Shown: positions 1 through 7,257 of the stretch, piece after piece
Position numbering within the stretch: position 1 is the first letter of the stretch
Layout: each line of letters starts with the position of its first letter
NCBI GenBank assembly: GCA_002315655.1
Contig: DCHO01000029.1
Location: forward strand, 1-21,526
DNA length: 21,526 nt
DNA from: Christensenella sp. UBA1750
Lineage (GTDB): Bacteria > Bacillota > Clostridia > Christensenellales > UBA1750
Direction of reading: 5' to 3'
Notes under the pieces: model-generated
Databases searched by the model: none
Seen by the model: only the letters and a program-made list of their open reading frames with translations
Told to the model about the DNA's origin: nothing
Translations under genes and position numbers: made by a program

Positions 1-18
1 GAACAGGGCTTGCAATTC

Positions 19-75
19 TGTGTCAAAGAACTTCGTTCTTTGACACACTGAGAGGGCGGGGCTTCCTCGCCCTCT
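19..75 (+). promoter_or_regulatory. Tandem hairpins upstream of xylB
   Basis: Two adjacent inverted repeats lie just ahead of the xylulokinase gene. The first pairs 19-31 with 35-47 (13 perfect base pairs, loop TTC). The second pairs 51-58 with 68-75 (8 base pairs, 9-nt loop). Neither is followed by a clean run of T; the second is followed only by TGTTC. They may be the 3' end of the preceding transcription unit, a weak terminator pair, or structure in the xylB leader. The hairpins are seen directly; the role is inferred. Confidence 0.5.
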
Positions 76-104
76 TGTTCAAACAAAAAGGGAGGATGGG
101 CAAA

Positions 105-1646
105 ATGAAGAAAACTTTGCTTGGCATCGACATCGGCACCTCCGGCACCAAGACCATACTGTGTGACGCAGAAGGCAAGGTCATAGCCTCCAAGACCGTG
201 GAATATCCGCTGGAAACGCCGAATCCCGGCTGGACGCAGCAGAACCCTGCCGACTGGTGGAATGCCACGGTAGAAACCATCCGTGCGGTCATAGAAAAAG
301 CACAAGTAGACGTTCACGACATTGCCGCCATCGGCCTGTCCGGGCAGATGCACGGCATGGTCGCGTTGGATGAAAACAACAACGTGATCCGTCCCGCGAT
401 TCTCTGGAACGACCAGCGCACCGAAAAGCAGTGTGCGGAAATCACGGAGCTGGTGGGCGGCGAGGAAGCTCTGCTGAAGCTCACCAACAACAAAATGCTC
501 ACTGGCTACACCGGCGGGAAAATACTCTGGATGAAGGAGAACGAGCCGGAAAACTTCGCCAAGACGAAAATCATTTTCAATCCCAAGGACTACATCCGCT
601 TCATGCTCACGGGTGTCATTGCCACCGAGTTCTCCGACGCTTCCGGCACCGGGCTATTCAATGTGGAAAAGCGGGCGTTCAGCGAGGAACTGCTCGAAAA
701 GATCGGCATTTCCCGCACTCTGTTCCCGGAAAAGGTGTACGAATCCTCCGAGGTTGCGGGTTATGTCACCAAGGAAGTTGCGGAAATGACCGGGCTTTAC
801 GAAGGCCTGCCCGTCACGGCGGGCGGCGGTGATGCCGTCATTCAGACCACGGGCTCCGGCCTTGTCCGTCAGGGGGTCTTAGGCGTGGTCATCGGCACCT
901 CCGGTGTTGTCGCCATGGGACTGGACGGCTACAAGGAAAACCGCGGCGGCGCGCTGCAGGTCTTCTGTAACAATGCCCCCGATCTGTGGCACTCCATGGG
1001 CGTGACGCTCTCCGCCGGCGGCTCCTTCCGCTGGTACAAGGACACCCTCTGCAAGGACGAAACAGCCGAAGCAGAGCGCACGGGCAAGAACGTGTATGCC
1101 ATCTTAGATGAAGAAGCGGAGCAGGCCAAGCCCGGCTGCGGCGGCTTGCAGTTCCTGCCGTACTTATCCGGCGAACGCTGCCCCCACGCGGACGCCAACG
1201 CCAGAGGCGTGTTCTTCGGTATCGGCTTGGAGCACGGAAAGGGCGACATGACCCGTTCCGTTATGGAAGGCGTGACCTATTCCCTGCGGGACGTTTACGA
1301 ACGCATTCGCGGCATGGATGAAACCATCGTCACCGACAAGATCATCGTCTCCGGCGGCGGCGCGACCTCAAAGCTTTGGCGGCAGATTGTCGCTGACGTG
1401 TTCAACCTGCCCGTGGTCACGGTCTCCGGCGCATCCGAGGGCGGTGCATACGGCGCGGTGCTGGTGGCAGGTGTCGGCGTGGGCGTTTGGAAGGACTTAA
1501 ACGAAGCTGCAAAGGTGCTGAAAGAGGAGACAAAGACCCTCCCGAACCCCGAAAACGCGGCTGCATACGAAAAGCACTTCCGCCTGTATCAGAAGCTCTA
1601 CGGCGCATTGAAGGGCAGCTTTGACGCTCTGGCTGAAACCAGATAA
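105..1646 (+). CDS. xylB: Xylulokinase (FGGY carbohydrate kinase)
   Basis: ATP-dependent phosphorylation of D-xylulose to xylulose 5-phosphate, feeding the pentose phosphate pathway in the cytosol. The protein is 513 residues, a normal length for XylB. Family marks in order are the N-terminal phosphate loop GIDIGTSGTKT, the substrate-contacting GLSGQMHGMV, the ILWNDQRT segment, the catalytic Asp in AGGGDAVIQTTGSG, the second phosphate loop IGTSGVV, the FLPYLSGERCPHADANARG segment, and the C-terminal adenosine-binding SGGGATSKLW. The start at ATG 105 follows GGGAGG at 90-95 with 9-nt spacing; an in-frame ATG at 96 sits directly against that site and a TTG at 75 is further upstream, both less likely. 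The gene stands alone between upstream hairpins and a strong terminator, with no xylose isomerase or transporter in view. Another FGGY sugar substrate is possible, but the motifs favour xylulose. Confidence 0.9.
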   Translation: MKKTLLGIDIGTSGTKTILCDAEGKVIASKTVEYPLETPNPGWTQQNPADWWNATVETIRAVIEKAQVDVHDIAAIGLSGQMHGMVALDENNNVIRPAILWNDQRTEKQCAEITELVGGEEALLKLTNNKMLTGYTGGKILWMKENEPENFAKTKIIFNPKDYIRFMLTGVIATEFSDASGTGLFNVEKRAFSEELLEKIGISRTLFPEKVYESSEVAGYVTKEVAEMTGLYEGLPVTAGGGDAVIQTTGSGLVRQGVLGVVIGTSGVVAMGLDGYKENRGGALQVFCNNAPDLWHSMGVTLSAGGSFRWYKDTLCKDETAEAERTGKNVYAILDEEAEQAKPGCGGLQFLPYLSGERCPHADANARGVFFGIGLEHGKGDMTRSVMEGVTYSLRDVYERIRGMDETIVTDKIIVSGGGATSKLWRQIVADVFNLPVVTVSGASEGGAYGAVLVAGVGVGVWKDLNEAAKVLKEETKTLPNPENAAAYEKHFRLYQKLYGALKGSFDALAETR

Positions 1647-1665
1647 CTTGACAGCAAAATCAGAC

Positions 1666-1703
1666 AAAAACCGATCATGGGAACCCTCCCGTGGTCGGTT
1701 TTT
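1666..1703 (+). terminator. Rho-independent terminator of xylB
   Basis: A 16-bp stem pairs 1666-1681 with 1688-1703, including two G-T wobbles, around a 6-nt loop (AACCCT). Its right arm ends in five T. It begins 20 nt after the xylB stop codon. A small CCTAC/GTAGG hairpin follows at once. Confidence 0.9.
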
Positions 1704-1759
1704 CCTACATAAAGTAGGAAAATAAAGGAAAAATTTACGAAAATGAGACAGGATGTGGG

Positions 1760-1788
1760 TTGTAAGAAGCAAAATAAAGGTGTAAACT
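1760..1788 (+). promoter_or_regulatory. Possible sigma-A promoter for parE operon
   Basis: TTGTAA (1760-1765) and TAAACT (1783-1788) are separated by 17 nt. Each matches four of six consensus bases. It lies between the xylB terminator and the parE start, where a promoter is needed, leaving a leader of about 50 nt. The match is only fair. Confidence 0.35.
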
Positions 1789-1847
1789 TGGAAATTGGGT
1801 TTATAGCATCAAAATGTTCGGTATCGAATTTATGGAGGAATGAGCAA

Positions 1848-3803
1848 GTGAGCAGTTATAACGCGGGAGATTTACAGGTGTTGAAAGGGCTGGACGCGGT
1901 TCGGATGCGCCCGGGTATGTATATCGGCACCACAGGCACAAAGGGGCTGCATCATTTGCTGTGGGAGATCGTCGATAACTCCATCGACGAGGCCGCAAAC
2001 AAATTCGGCGACACCGTGAAGGTCACGCTGCACAAGGACGGCAGTGCCACCGTGGAGGACAACGGCCGCGGCATTCCCCCGGACATTCATCCGCAGTTGG
2101 GCATTTCCGGCGTGGAGGTCGTCTATACCCAGCTTCACGCGGGCGGCAAGTTCAACGGAAAGAACTATAACTATTCCGGCGGTCTGCATGGCGTGGGCGC
2201 GTCTGTCGTAAACGCCCTGTCCGAGTGGCTCGTCTGCGAGGTTTATGTCAACTATACCGCCTACCGGCAGGAGTTTGCCTCCGTCTGGGACGAGAGCGAA
2301 AAGAAAATCGTTTCCGGCAAGCCCATGACCGAGCTTGTCAAGATCGGCAATACCCGCAAAAAGGGCTCGAAGACCACCTTCCTGCCGGACAAGCGCGTCT
2401 TTGAGGACACTGTTTTTAACTATGAGACCGTTTCCCGGAGACTTCGGGAGCTTGCGTACCTAAACCGCGGTGTGCACATCCTTCTGACCGATGAACGTCT
2501 GCCCGCCGACCAGCGGGAAGTGGAGTTCTGCTATGAGGGCGGCATCGCGGATTATGTGAAATACTTAAACGCGGAAAAGAACCCTTTGCATGAGGACATC
2601 GTTTATTTGGAGGGCGAGAAGGACGATTACCGCTTCTGCGCAGCCTTTCAGGTGACGGACTCCTACACCGAGAGCGTCTTCTCCTACGTCAATTCCATCC
2701 CGACCCCCGAGGGCGGCACCCACGAGACGGGCTTCAAGTCCGCCTACACCAGAGCCATGAACGAATACGCCCGCCGGGTGGGAATTCTGAAGGAAAAGGA
2801 CAACAACCTAAACGGCGAGGACTACCGCGAGGGCATGACCGCCGTGATCACCTGCTTTGTGAAAAATCCCCAGTTTGAAGGGCAGACCAAGGGGCGACTG
2901 GGCAACAGTGAGGTGCGCCCGCTTATGGAGCAGTTGGTCTATGAGCAGTTCTGTGTGTGGCTGGAACACTTAAACCATCAGGAAACCGCCGCGCACTTAA
3001 TGGAAAAGGCCTGTGCCGCCGCCAATGTCCGCGAGGCCGCGCGGAAGGCCAAGGATATTGCCCGCCAGAAATCCTCCATTGAAGCCACGCCCTTGATCGG
3101 CAAGCTTTCCGCCTGCACCGGGCGCAAGGCGGAGGAAAACGAGCTGTTCATCGTGGAGGGCGACTCCGCTGGCGGCTCCGCCAAGCAGGGCAGAGACAGA
3201 AGGTTCCAGGCCATTCTTCCCCTGCGCGGAAAGCCCTTAAACGCCGAAAAGAAGCGTCTGGATCAGGTGCTGATGAACGAGGAATTCCGCTCCATCATCA
3301 CCGCCTTGGGCACGGGCATCGGGGAGGAATTTAAGCTCTCCGCCTTAAAATACAACCGCATCATCATACTTGCCGACGCCGACCAGGACGGGGCGCACAT
3401 CCGCGCCATCCTGCTTACCTTCTTCTACCGCTACATGAAGGAGCTTGTGCGCGAAGGGCACATCTATATCGGAACCCCGCCGCTCTATCTGGTCAAAAAA
3501 GGGAACAACTCCGAATATGTATATGACGACAAGGCGCTGCCGAAAGCCTTAGCCCGCATCGGTAAGGGCTATTCTATCCAGCGCTACAAGGGCTTGGGCG
3601 AGATGAACCCCGAACAGCTTTGGGAAACCACCATGAACCCCGCCAACCGCACACTTGTGCAGGTGACGCTGGAGGATGCCGCCGAGGCCGAGCACATGGT
3701 CACGGTCTTAATGGGCGATAAGGTGGAGCCACGCCGCATCTACATTTCCACCCACGCGGATTTCAACAAACAGGACAGCTTTGAAGGGAGGGTGAACGAA
3801 TAA
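1848..3803 (+). CDS. parE: DNA topoisomerase IV subunit B (ParE/GyrB family)
   Basis: ATPase subunit of a type IIA topoisomerase; with the next gene product it would form an A2B2 enzyme that passes one DNA duplex through another, mainly for decatenation. The protein is 651 residues. The GHKL ATPase domain shows EIVDNSIDEA (E40, N44), DNGRGIP (D71) and the GGLHGVGASVVNALS lid. The QTKGRLGN loop contacts ATP. The TOPRIM domain shows EGDSAGG (E437) and the metal-binding DADQDG (D510, D512, D514), followed by RYKGLGEMNPEQLWETT. GTG 1848 was chosen because GGAGGA lies about 8 nt upstream and the protein then begins with the usual SYNAGDLQVLKGLDAVRMRPGMYIG-like N-terminus; the 35 preceding in-frame codons match nothing in the family. 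Its stop overlaps the next start by one base (TAATG). A second GyrB cannot be excluded, but the short length and the ParC-like partner favour topoisomerase IV. Confidence 0.85.
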   Translation: MSSYNAGDLQVLKGLDAVRMRPGMYIGTTGTKGLHHLLWEIVDNSIDEAANKFGDTVKVTLHKDGSATVEDNGRGIPPDIHPQLGISGVEVVYTQLHAGGKFNGKNYNYSGGLHGVGASVVNALSEWLVCEVYVNYTAYRQEFASVWDESEKKIVSGKPMTELVKIGNTRKKGSKTTFLPDKRVFEDTVFNYETVSRRLRELAYLNRGVHILLTDERLPADQREVEFCYEGGIADYVKYLNAEKNPLHEDIVYLEGEKDDYRFCAAFQVTDSYTESVFSYVNSIPTPEGGTHETGFKSAYTRAMNEYARRVGILKEKDNNLNGEDYREGMTAVITCFVKNPQFEGQTKGRLGNSEVRPLMEQLVYEQFCVWLEHLNHQETAAHLMEKACAAANVREAARKAKDIARQKSSIEATPLIGKLSACTGRKAEENELFIVEGDSAGGSAKQGRDRRFQAILPLRGKPLNAEKKRLDQVLMNEEFRSIITALGTGIGEEFKLSALKYNRIIILADADQDGAHIRAILLTFFYRYMKELVREGHIYIGTPPLYLVKKGNNSEYVYDDKALPKALARIGKGYSIQRYKGLGEMNPEQLWETTMNPANRTLVQVTLEDAAEAEHMVTVLMGDKVEPRRIYISTHADFNKQDSFEGRVNE

Positions 3804-6235
3804 TGGCGCGTAAGAAAAAGGACGAAGCCCCTATTGTCTACAACGAAACCATCCTGCAAAAGCCGATGGAGGAGATCATGCACGACAGCATGATTCCTTA
3901 CGCCGAGCACGTTATTCTGGAACGCGCCCTGCCCAGAGTGGAGGACGGCTTAAAACCCGTGCAGCGCAGAATCCTCTACACCATGCTGGAGCTCTCCAAC
4001 ACCCCCGACAAGCCCCACAGAAAGTGCGCAAGAATCGTGGGCGATTGCTTGGGTAAATATCATCCCCACGGCGACACTTCGGTTTATGACGCGATGGTGC
4101 GCATGGCGCAGGACTTCTCCATGCGCGGACTGCTTGTGGACGGCCACGGAAATTTCGGCTCCGTGGACGGCGATTCCGCCGCCGCCATGCGTTACACCGA
4201 AGCGAGAATGGCGCCTCTTGCCACGGAGCTGCTGCGGGACTTGGACAAGGACACGGTTTCCTTCTCCCTAAACTTTGACGATACCTTAAAAGAACCCGAT
4301 ATGCTCCCCGGCAGATTCCCCAATCTGCTGGTCAACGGCGCGTCGGGCATCGCGGTGGGACTTGCGACCAACATTCCCACGCACAATTTGGGTGAAGCCA
4401 TTGACGCCTGTGTGGCGATGATGGACGACCCGAAAATCAGTCTGGACGACCTAATGAACATTATCCCCGCGCCGGACTTTCCCACGGGCGGAGAGCTTCT
4501 TAATAATGAAGAAATCCGCAAAGGCTATGAGACCGGGCGCAGCAAGCTGACCCTGCGGGCGAAGGTGGACATTGAGGACACCGGAAACGGCAAGTCCGCG
4601 CTGGTCATCACGGAAATTCCCTACGGCGTGAACAAGGCCGCCATGCTGGAACGCATCTCCAAGCTGATGGAGGAGAAGAAGGGCGTGCTCTCCGGCATTT
4701 CCGACATAAGAGATGAATCCGACAGAACCGGGATGCGTGCCGTCATTGAACTCAAAAGGGATGTGGATGCCGAAAAGGTGCTGTCCTATCTCTATCGCGT
4801 GTCCGATTTGCAGGTCACCTTCGGCGTGAACATGGTCGCCATTGCGGACGGCAAGCCCATGCAGCTTTCCTTGCAGGAGCTTCTGCGCCGCTACATCGAC
4901 CACCAGAAGCGCGTGGTCTATAAGAGAACCGAATACGAACTGGGGCAGGCGAAGGCCAGGGAGCACATCTTGGCGGGCTTGATGATTGCCGTTGATCAGT
5001 TGGATGAAATTATAGCCCTGATTCGCGCCTCCAAGAATCCCAAGGAAGCGCGGGAAGGCCTCATGAAGAACTTCGCCCTGTCCGAGATTCAGGCACAGGC
5101 CATTCTGGATATGCGCTTGCAGAGACTGACCGGGCTGGAAATCCTCGCTCTGCGCAGGGAATATGCGGAAATCCTGAAAAGCATTGAACGCTTGGAAGGG
5201 ATTCTCAAATCCGAAAAGAAGCTCATCAAGGTCATCCGCGAGGAAATGCTGGAAATCAAGGAAAAATACGGTGACGAGCGCAGAACCCGGCTCATCGAGG
5301 ATAAGCCCATGGTTTCCTTTGAGCCGGAAGAAACCGCAGCAGCCGACCCGTGCTACATCTTATCTACAAAGGGCGGCTTCTTAAAGCGCATGAGCCCCAA
5401 GGTTTACGGCAAGGCGGAGGAGACCGAGGACAGGGTTACACAGGTACTCGACTGTCTGACCGATTCCAAACTGCTGTTCTTCACCAATTTCGGTAACTGC
5501 GTGACCATTCCTGCCGACGCGATTCCCGAGGCCAAGTGGAAGGATCGCGGTATTTCGCCCACGGGCGTTTTGCAGGGCATGGAGCATGAGGAAGAAGTGG
5601 TTTCCGTCTATGTCCGCGAGCAGCTTCCCGAATCCATCATGTTTGTCACGGAACGCGGCATGGTCAAGCGCACGCCCATTTCCGAATACGGCGCACGCAA
5701 GGGCAGAACCGCCGCCATCAACCTAAAGAACGACGATAAGCTGCTTTCCGTCCTGCCCTATCAGGAGGATAACAATCTGCTGCTGCTCACCGAAAAGGCC
5801 ATGTCTCTGCGCATGGAGGGCAGCGACATTCCCGTCAACGGCAGGGTTGCCGCCGGGGTCAAGGGCATGGGCATTGATTTGGACGATAAGCTTTATTATG
5901 CCGACTTCATCCCCGAAGCGGGGGAGATCGTGCTCATTTCCGACCGCGGCTGCGCCAAGCGGTGCCTGCTCATCGACTTTGATATGCAGAAGCGTGCCGG
6001 AAAGGGCGTTAAGTGCTTCGCCTTCAACAAAAACGGCTCCAACGGAACAAGGCTTGCGGGCGCAATGCTTGTGACGGAGCCCTACGATATGATTCTCACC
6101 CAGTCCGACAAGACCGAAACCCTCATCAACACCGAGGAAATCCTTATCGAGAACAAGGCCAGCCGGGGTAAGCCCTATGTGCCCGTGTTCTTAGACAACG
6201 TCATCGTAGAGTGCAGAAAGGACGACCACAAATGA
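3803..6235 (+). CDS. parC: DNA topoisomerase IV subunit A (ParC/GyrA family)
   Basis: DNA-cleaving subunit partnering the ParE-like protein just upstream. The protein is 810 residues, starting at ATG 3803 in a TAATG overlap with parE, so translation is probably coupled. The winged-helix breakage domain shows DGLKPVQRRILYTM and the quinolone-region segment YHPHGDTSVYDAM, with T92 and D96 at the places of E. coli GyrA S83 and D87. The catalytic tyrosine is Y131 in AAMRYTEARM. A tower and coiled-coil region follows (roughly residues 380-500), then a beta-pinwheel C-terminal domain with repeated blades (about residues 510-800). I see no canonical GyrA box (QRRGGKG), which supports ParC rather than GyrA. 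The naming as ParC follows from that and from the partner; subunit choice in Clostridia is sometimes ambiguous. Confidence 0.83.
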   Translation: MARKKKDEAPIVYNETILQKPMEEIMHDSMIPYAEHVILERALPRVEDGLKPVQRRILYTMLELSNTPDKPHRKCARIVGDCLGKYHPHGDTSVYDAMVRMAQDFSMRGLLVDGHGNFGSVDGDSAAAMRYTEARMAPLATELLRDLDKDTVSFSLNFDDTLKEPDMLPGRFPNLLVNGASGIAVGLATNIPTHNLGEAIDACVAMMDDPKISLDDLMNIIPAPDFPTGGELLNNEEIRKGYETGRSKLTLRAKVDIEDTGNGKSALVITEIPYGVNKAAMLERISKLMEEKKGVLSGISDIRDESDRTGMRAVIELKRDVDAEKVLSYLYRVSDLQVTFGVNMVAIADGKPMQLSLQELLRRYIDHQKRVVYKRTEYELGQAKAREHILAGLMIAVDQLDEIIALIRASKNPKEAREGLMKNFALSEIQAQAILDMRLQRLTGLEILALRREYAEILKSIERLEGILKSEKKLIKVIREEMLEIKEKYGDERRTRLIEDKPMVSFEPEETAAADPCYILSTKGGFLKRMSPKVYGKAEETEDRVTQVLDCLTDSKLLFFTNFGNCVTIPADAIPEAKWKDRGISPTGVLQGMEHEEEVVSVYVREQLPESIMFVTERGMVKRTPISEYGARKGRTAAINLKNDDKLLSVLPYQEDNNLLLLTEKAMSLRMEGSDIPVNGRVAAGVKGMGIDLDDKLYYADFIPEAGEIVLISDRGCAKRCLLIDFDMQKRAGKGVKCFAFNKNGSNGTRLAGAMLVTEPYDMILTQSDKTETLINTEEILIENKASRGKPYVPVFLDNVIVECRKDDHK

Positions 6236-6933
6236 CGGAAGAGCTGCTGAACAAACCCATTCCCGCACCTGTGGAGGAAGGCGCGCCCGCGCCCGATACC
6301 GTGGAGAGCGGAGAGGCGATCATCGACATAACGGAGGGCTTCCCGCGCATGGCTTATGCCGCCAGCTACCTTAAAGCCGGGATTCCCGATGCGCTGGACA
6401 GATGTTATGTCAGACGCGGCATCTTAGAGCGACTGCAAAAGGCGCTTTCCATGCTGCCGAATGACTATTCCTTCTTGTTTTATGACACCCTGCGCCCCGT
6501 CACCGTGCAGAAGGCGCTCTTTGACGAATACTTAGGCAGGATTCAGAAAAAGCACCCGGAATGGTCTCTTGAAAAGCAGGAGGAGGAGACAACCGAGTTT
6601 GTCGCCCGCCCTATCGTGGACTATAAACGCCCTTCCTCCCACCAGACCGGCGGCGCGGTGGACTTGACGCTGTGCTATCAAGGCAAAGAGCTTGACATGG
6701 GAACCGGCTTTGACGATTTTAGGGAGGTCGCCCACACCGACTACTTTGAACGTGAAGGTATGGACGAGGAAATCCGCAAAAACCGCAGACTGCTTTACAA
6801 TGTCATGCGTGCCGTGGGCTTTGAAAACTACGAATGTGAATGGTGGCACTACGATTACGGCGACATGAGCTGGGCACGCAAGAACCAATGCACGCCCATC
6901 TATTCCTACATCGAGCCGGAAAGAAAGGCATAG
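6232..6933 (+). CDS. D-Ala-D-Ala dipeptidase (VanX/DdpX family)
   Basis: Predicted zinc dipeptidase hydrolysing D-alanyl-D-alanine in the cytosol. The protein is 233 residues with no signal peptide. Family residues are all present: R88 in YDTLRP, the first zinc motif SSHQTGGAVDL (H137 and D144), the catalytic Glu E203 and third zinc ligand H206 in ECEWWH. ATG 6232 overlaps the parC stop as ATGA, and AAAGGA lies about 9 nt upstream. An in-frame GTG at 6211 would lie within parC and is less likely. The first 30 residues are Pro/Glu-rich and probably disordered. No vanH or vanA/B-type ligase is nearby, so a role in D-Ala-D-Ala salvage or wall-peptide turnover is more likely than glycopeptide resistance; the peptide transporter operon that follows supports this reading. 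Confidence 0.85.
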   Translation: MTEELLNKPIPAPVEEGAPAPDTVESGEAIIDITEGFPRMAYAASYLKAGIPDALDRCYVRRGILERLQKALSMLPNDYSFLFYDTLRPVTVQKALFDEYLGRIQKKHPEWSLEKQEEETTEFVARPIVDYKRPSSHQTGGAVDLTLCYQGKELDMGTGFDDFREVAHTDYFEREGMDEEIRKNRRLLYNVMRAVGFENYECEWWHYDYGDMSWARKNQCTPIYSYIEPERKA

Positions 6934-7257
6934 ATTCAAAAAGCAGGGAACCTGCATAATCTCCTGCAAAACGATGCAGAACGGAATTTGCGGAATCAGC
7001 AAAAATGAACGACAAAACGTGCGTTGCGTCAGTTTACGCCGAAATGAAGTCACAAATTGCAAGAAAATGCTGAAAATGCAAGACGATTATGCAAAAGAAA
7101 GAAAATTCCTTCGGATAATTTTGCATTTTTATGAATTTAGGTCTTGCAAAATCGGTGAGAATATGGTATCTTTTATACCATCATTTCATAATCGTCCGAA
7201 AGATCAATATGGAATGATCCTTCGGATGAAGGAAATTTATTAGGGAGGATACTCAAC
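6934..7257 (+). promoter_or_regulatory. 324-bp intergenic regulatory region before oppA
   Basis: No gene is visible here. The stretch is much more AT-rich than its flanks. It holds a short GCAGG/CCTGC hairpin at 6943-6955 (no T run on this strand) and repeated TGCAA boxes on either strand at about 6965, 7057, 7077, 7090, 7119 and 7144. Two of these form an inverted repeat (ATTTTGCA at 7118-7125, TGCAAAAT at 7145-7152). A 9-bp direct repeat CCTTCGGAT occurs at 7108 and 7219; the second copy sits in a small 6-bp hairpin (7218-7233) just before the ribosome binding site GGGAGG. The pattern suggests a regulated promoter, but no regulator is identified. Confidence 0.6.
7144..7172 (+). promoter_or_regulatory. 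Sigma-A-like promoter of the opp operon
   Basis: TTGCAA (7144-7149) and TATCTT (7167-7172) are separated by 17 nt. The -35 element is inside one arm of the TTGCA-type inverted repeat, and the -10 element is covered by a 7-bp palindrome ATGGTAT (7163-7169) / ATACCAT (7175-7181), so a bound repressor could block it. The predicted leader is about 80 nt. Confidence 0.55.

Noticed and set aside
1743..1847. A 35-codon N-terminal extension of ParE from an upstream ATG
   Set aside because: No ribosome binding site precedes the upstream ATG, the residues match nothing in the family, and GTG 1848 has GGAGGA at proper spacing with the normal N-terminus.
6232..6933. Glycopeptide (vancomycin) resistance determinant
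   Set aside because: Only the dipeptidase is present; no D-Lac ligase, dehydrogenase or regulator is in the window.
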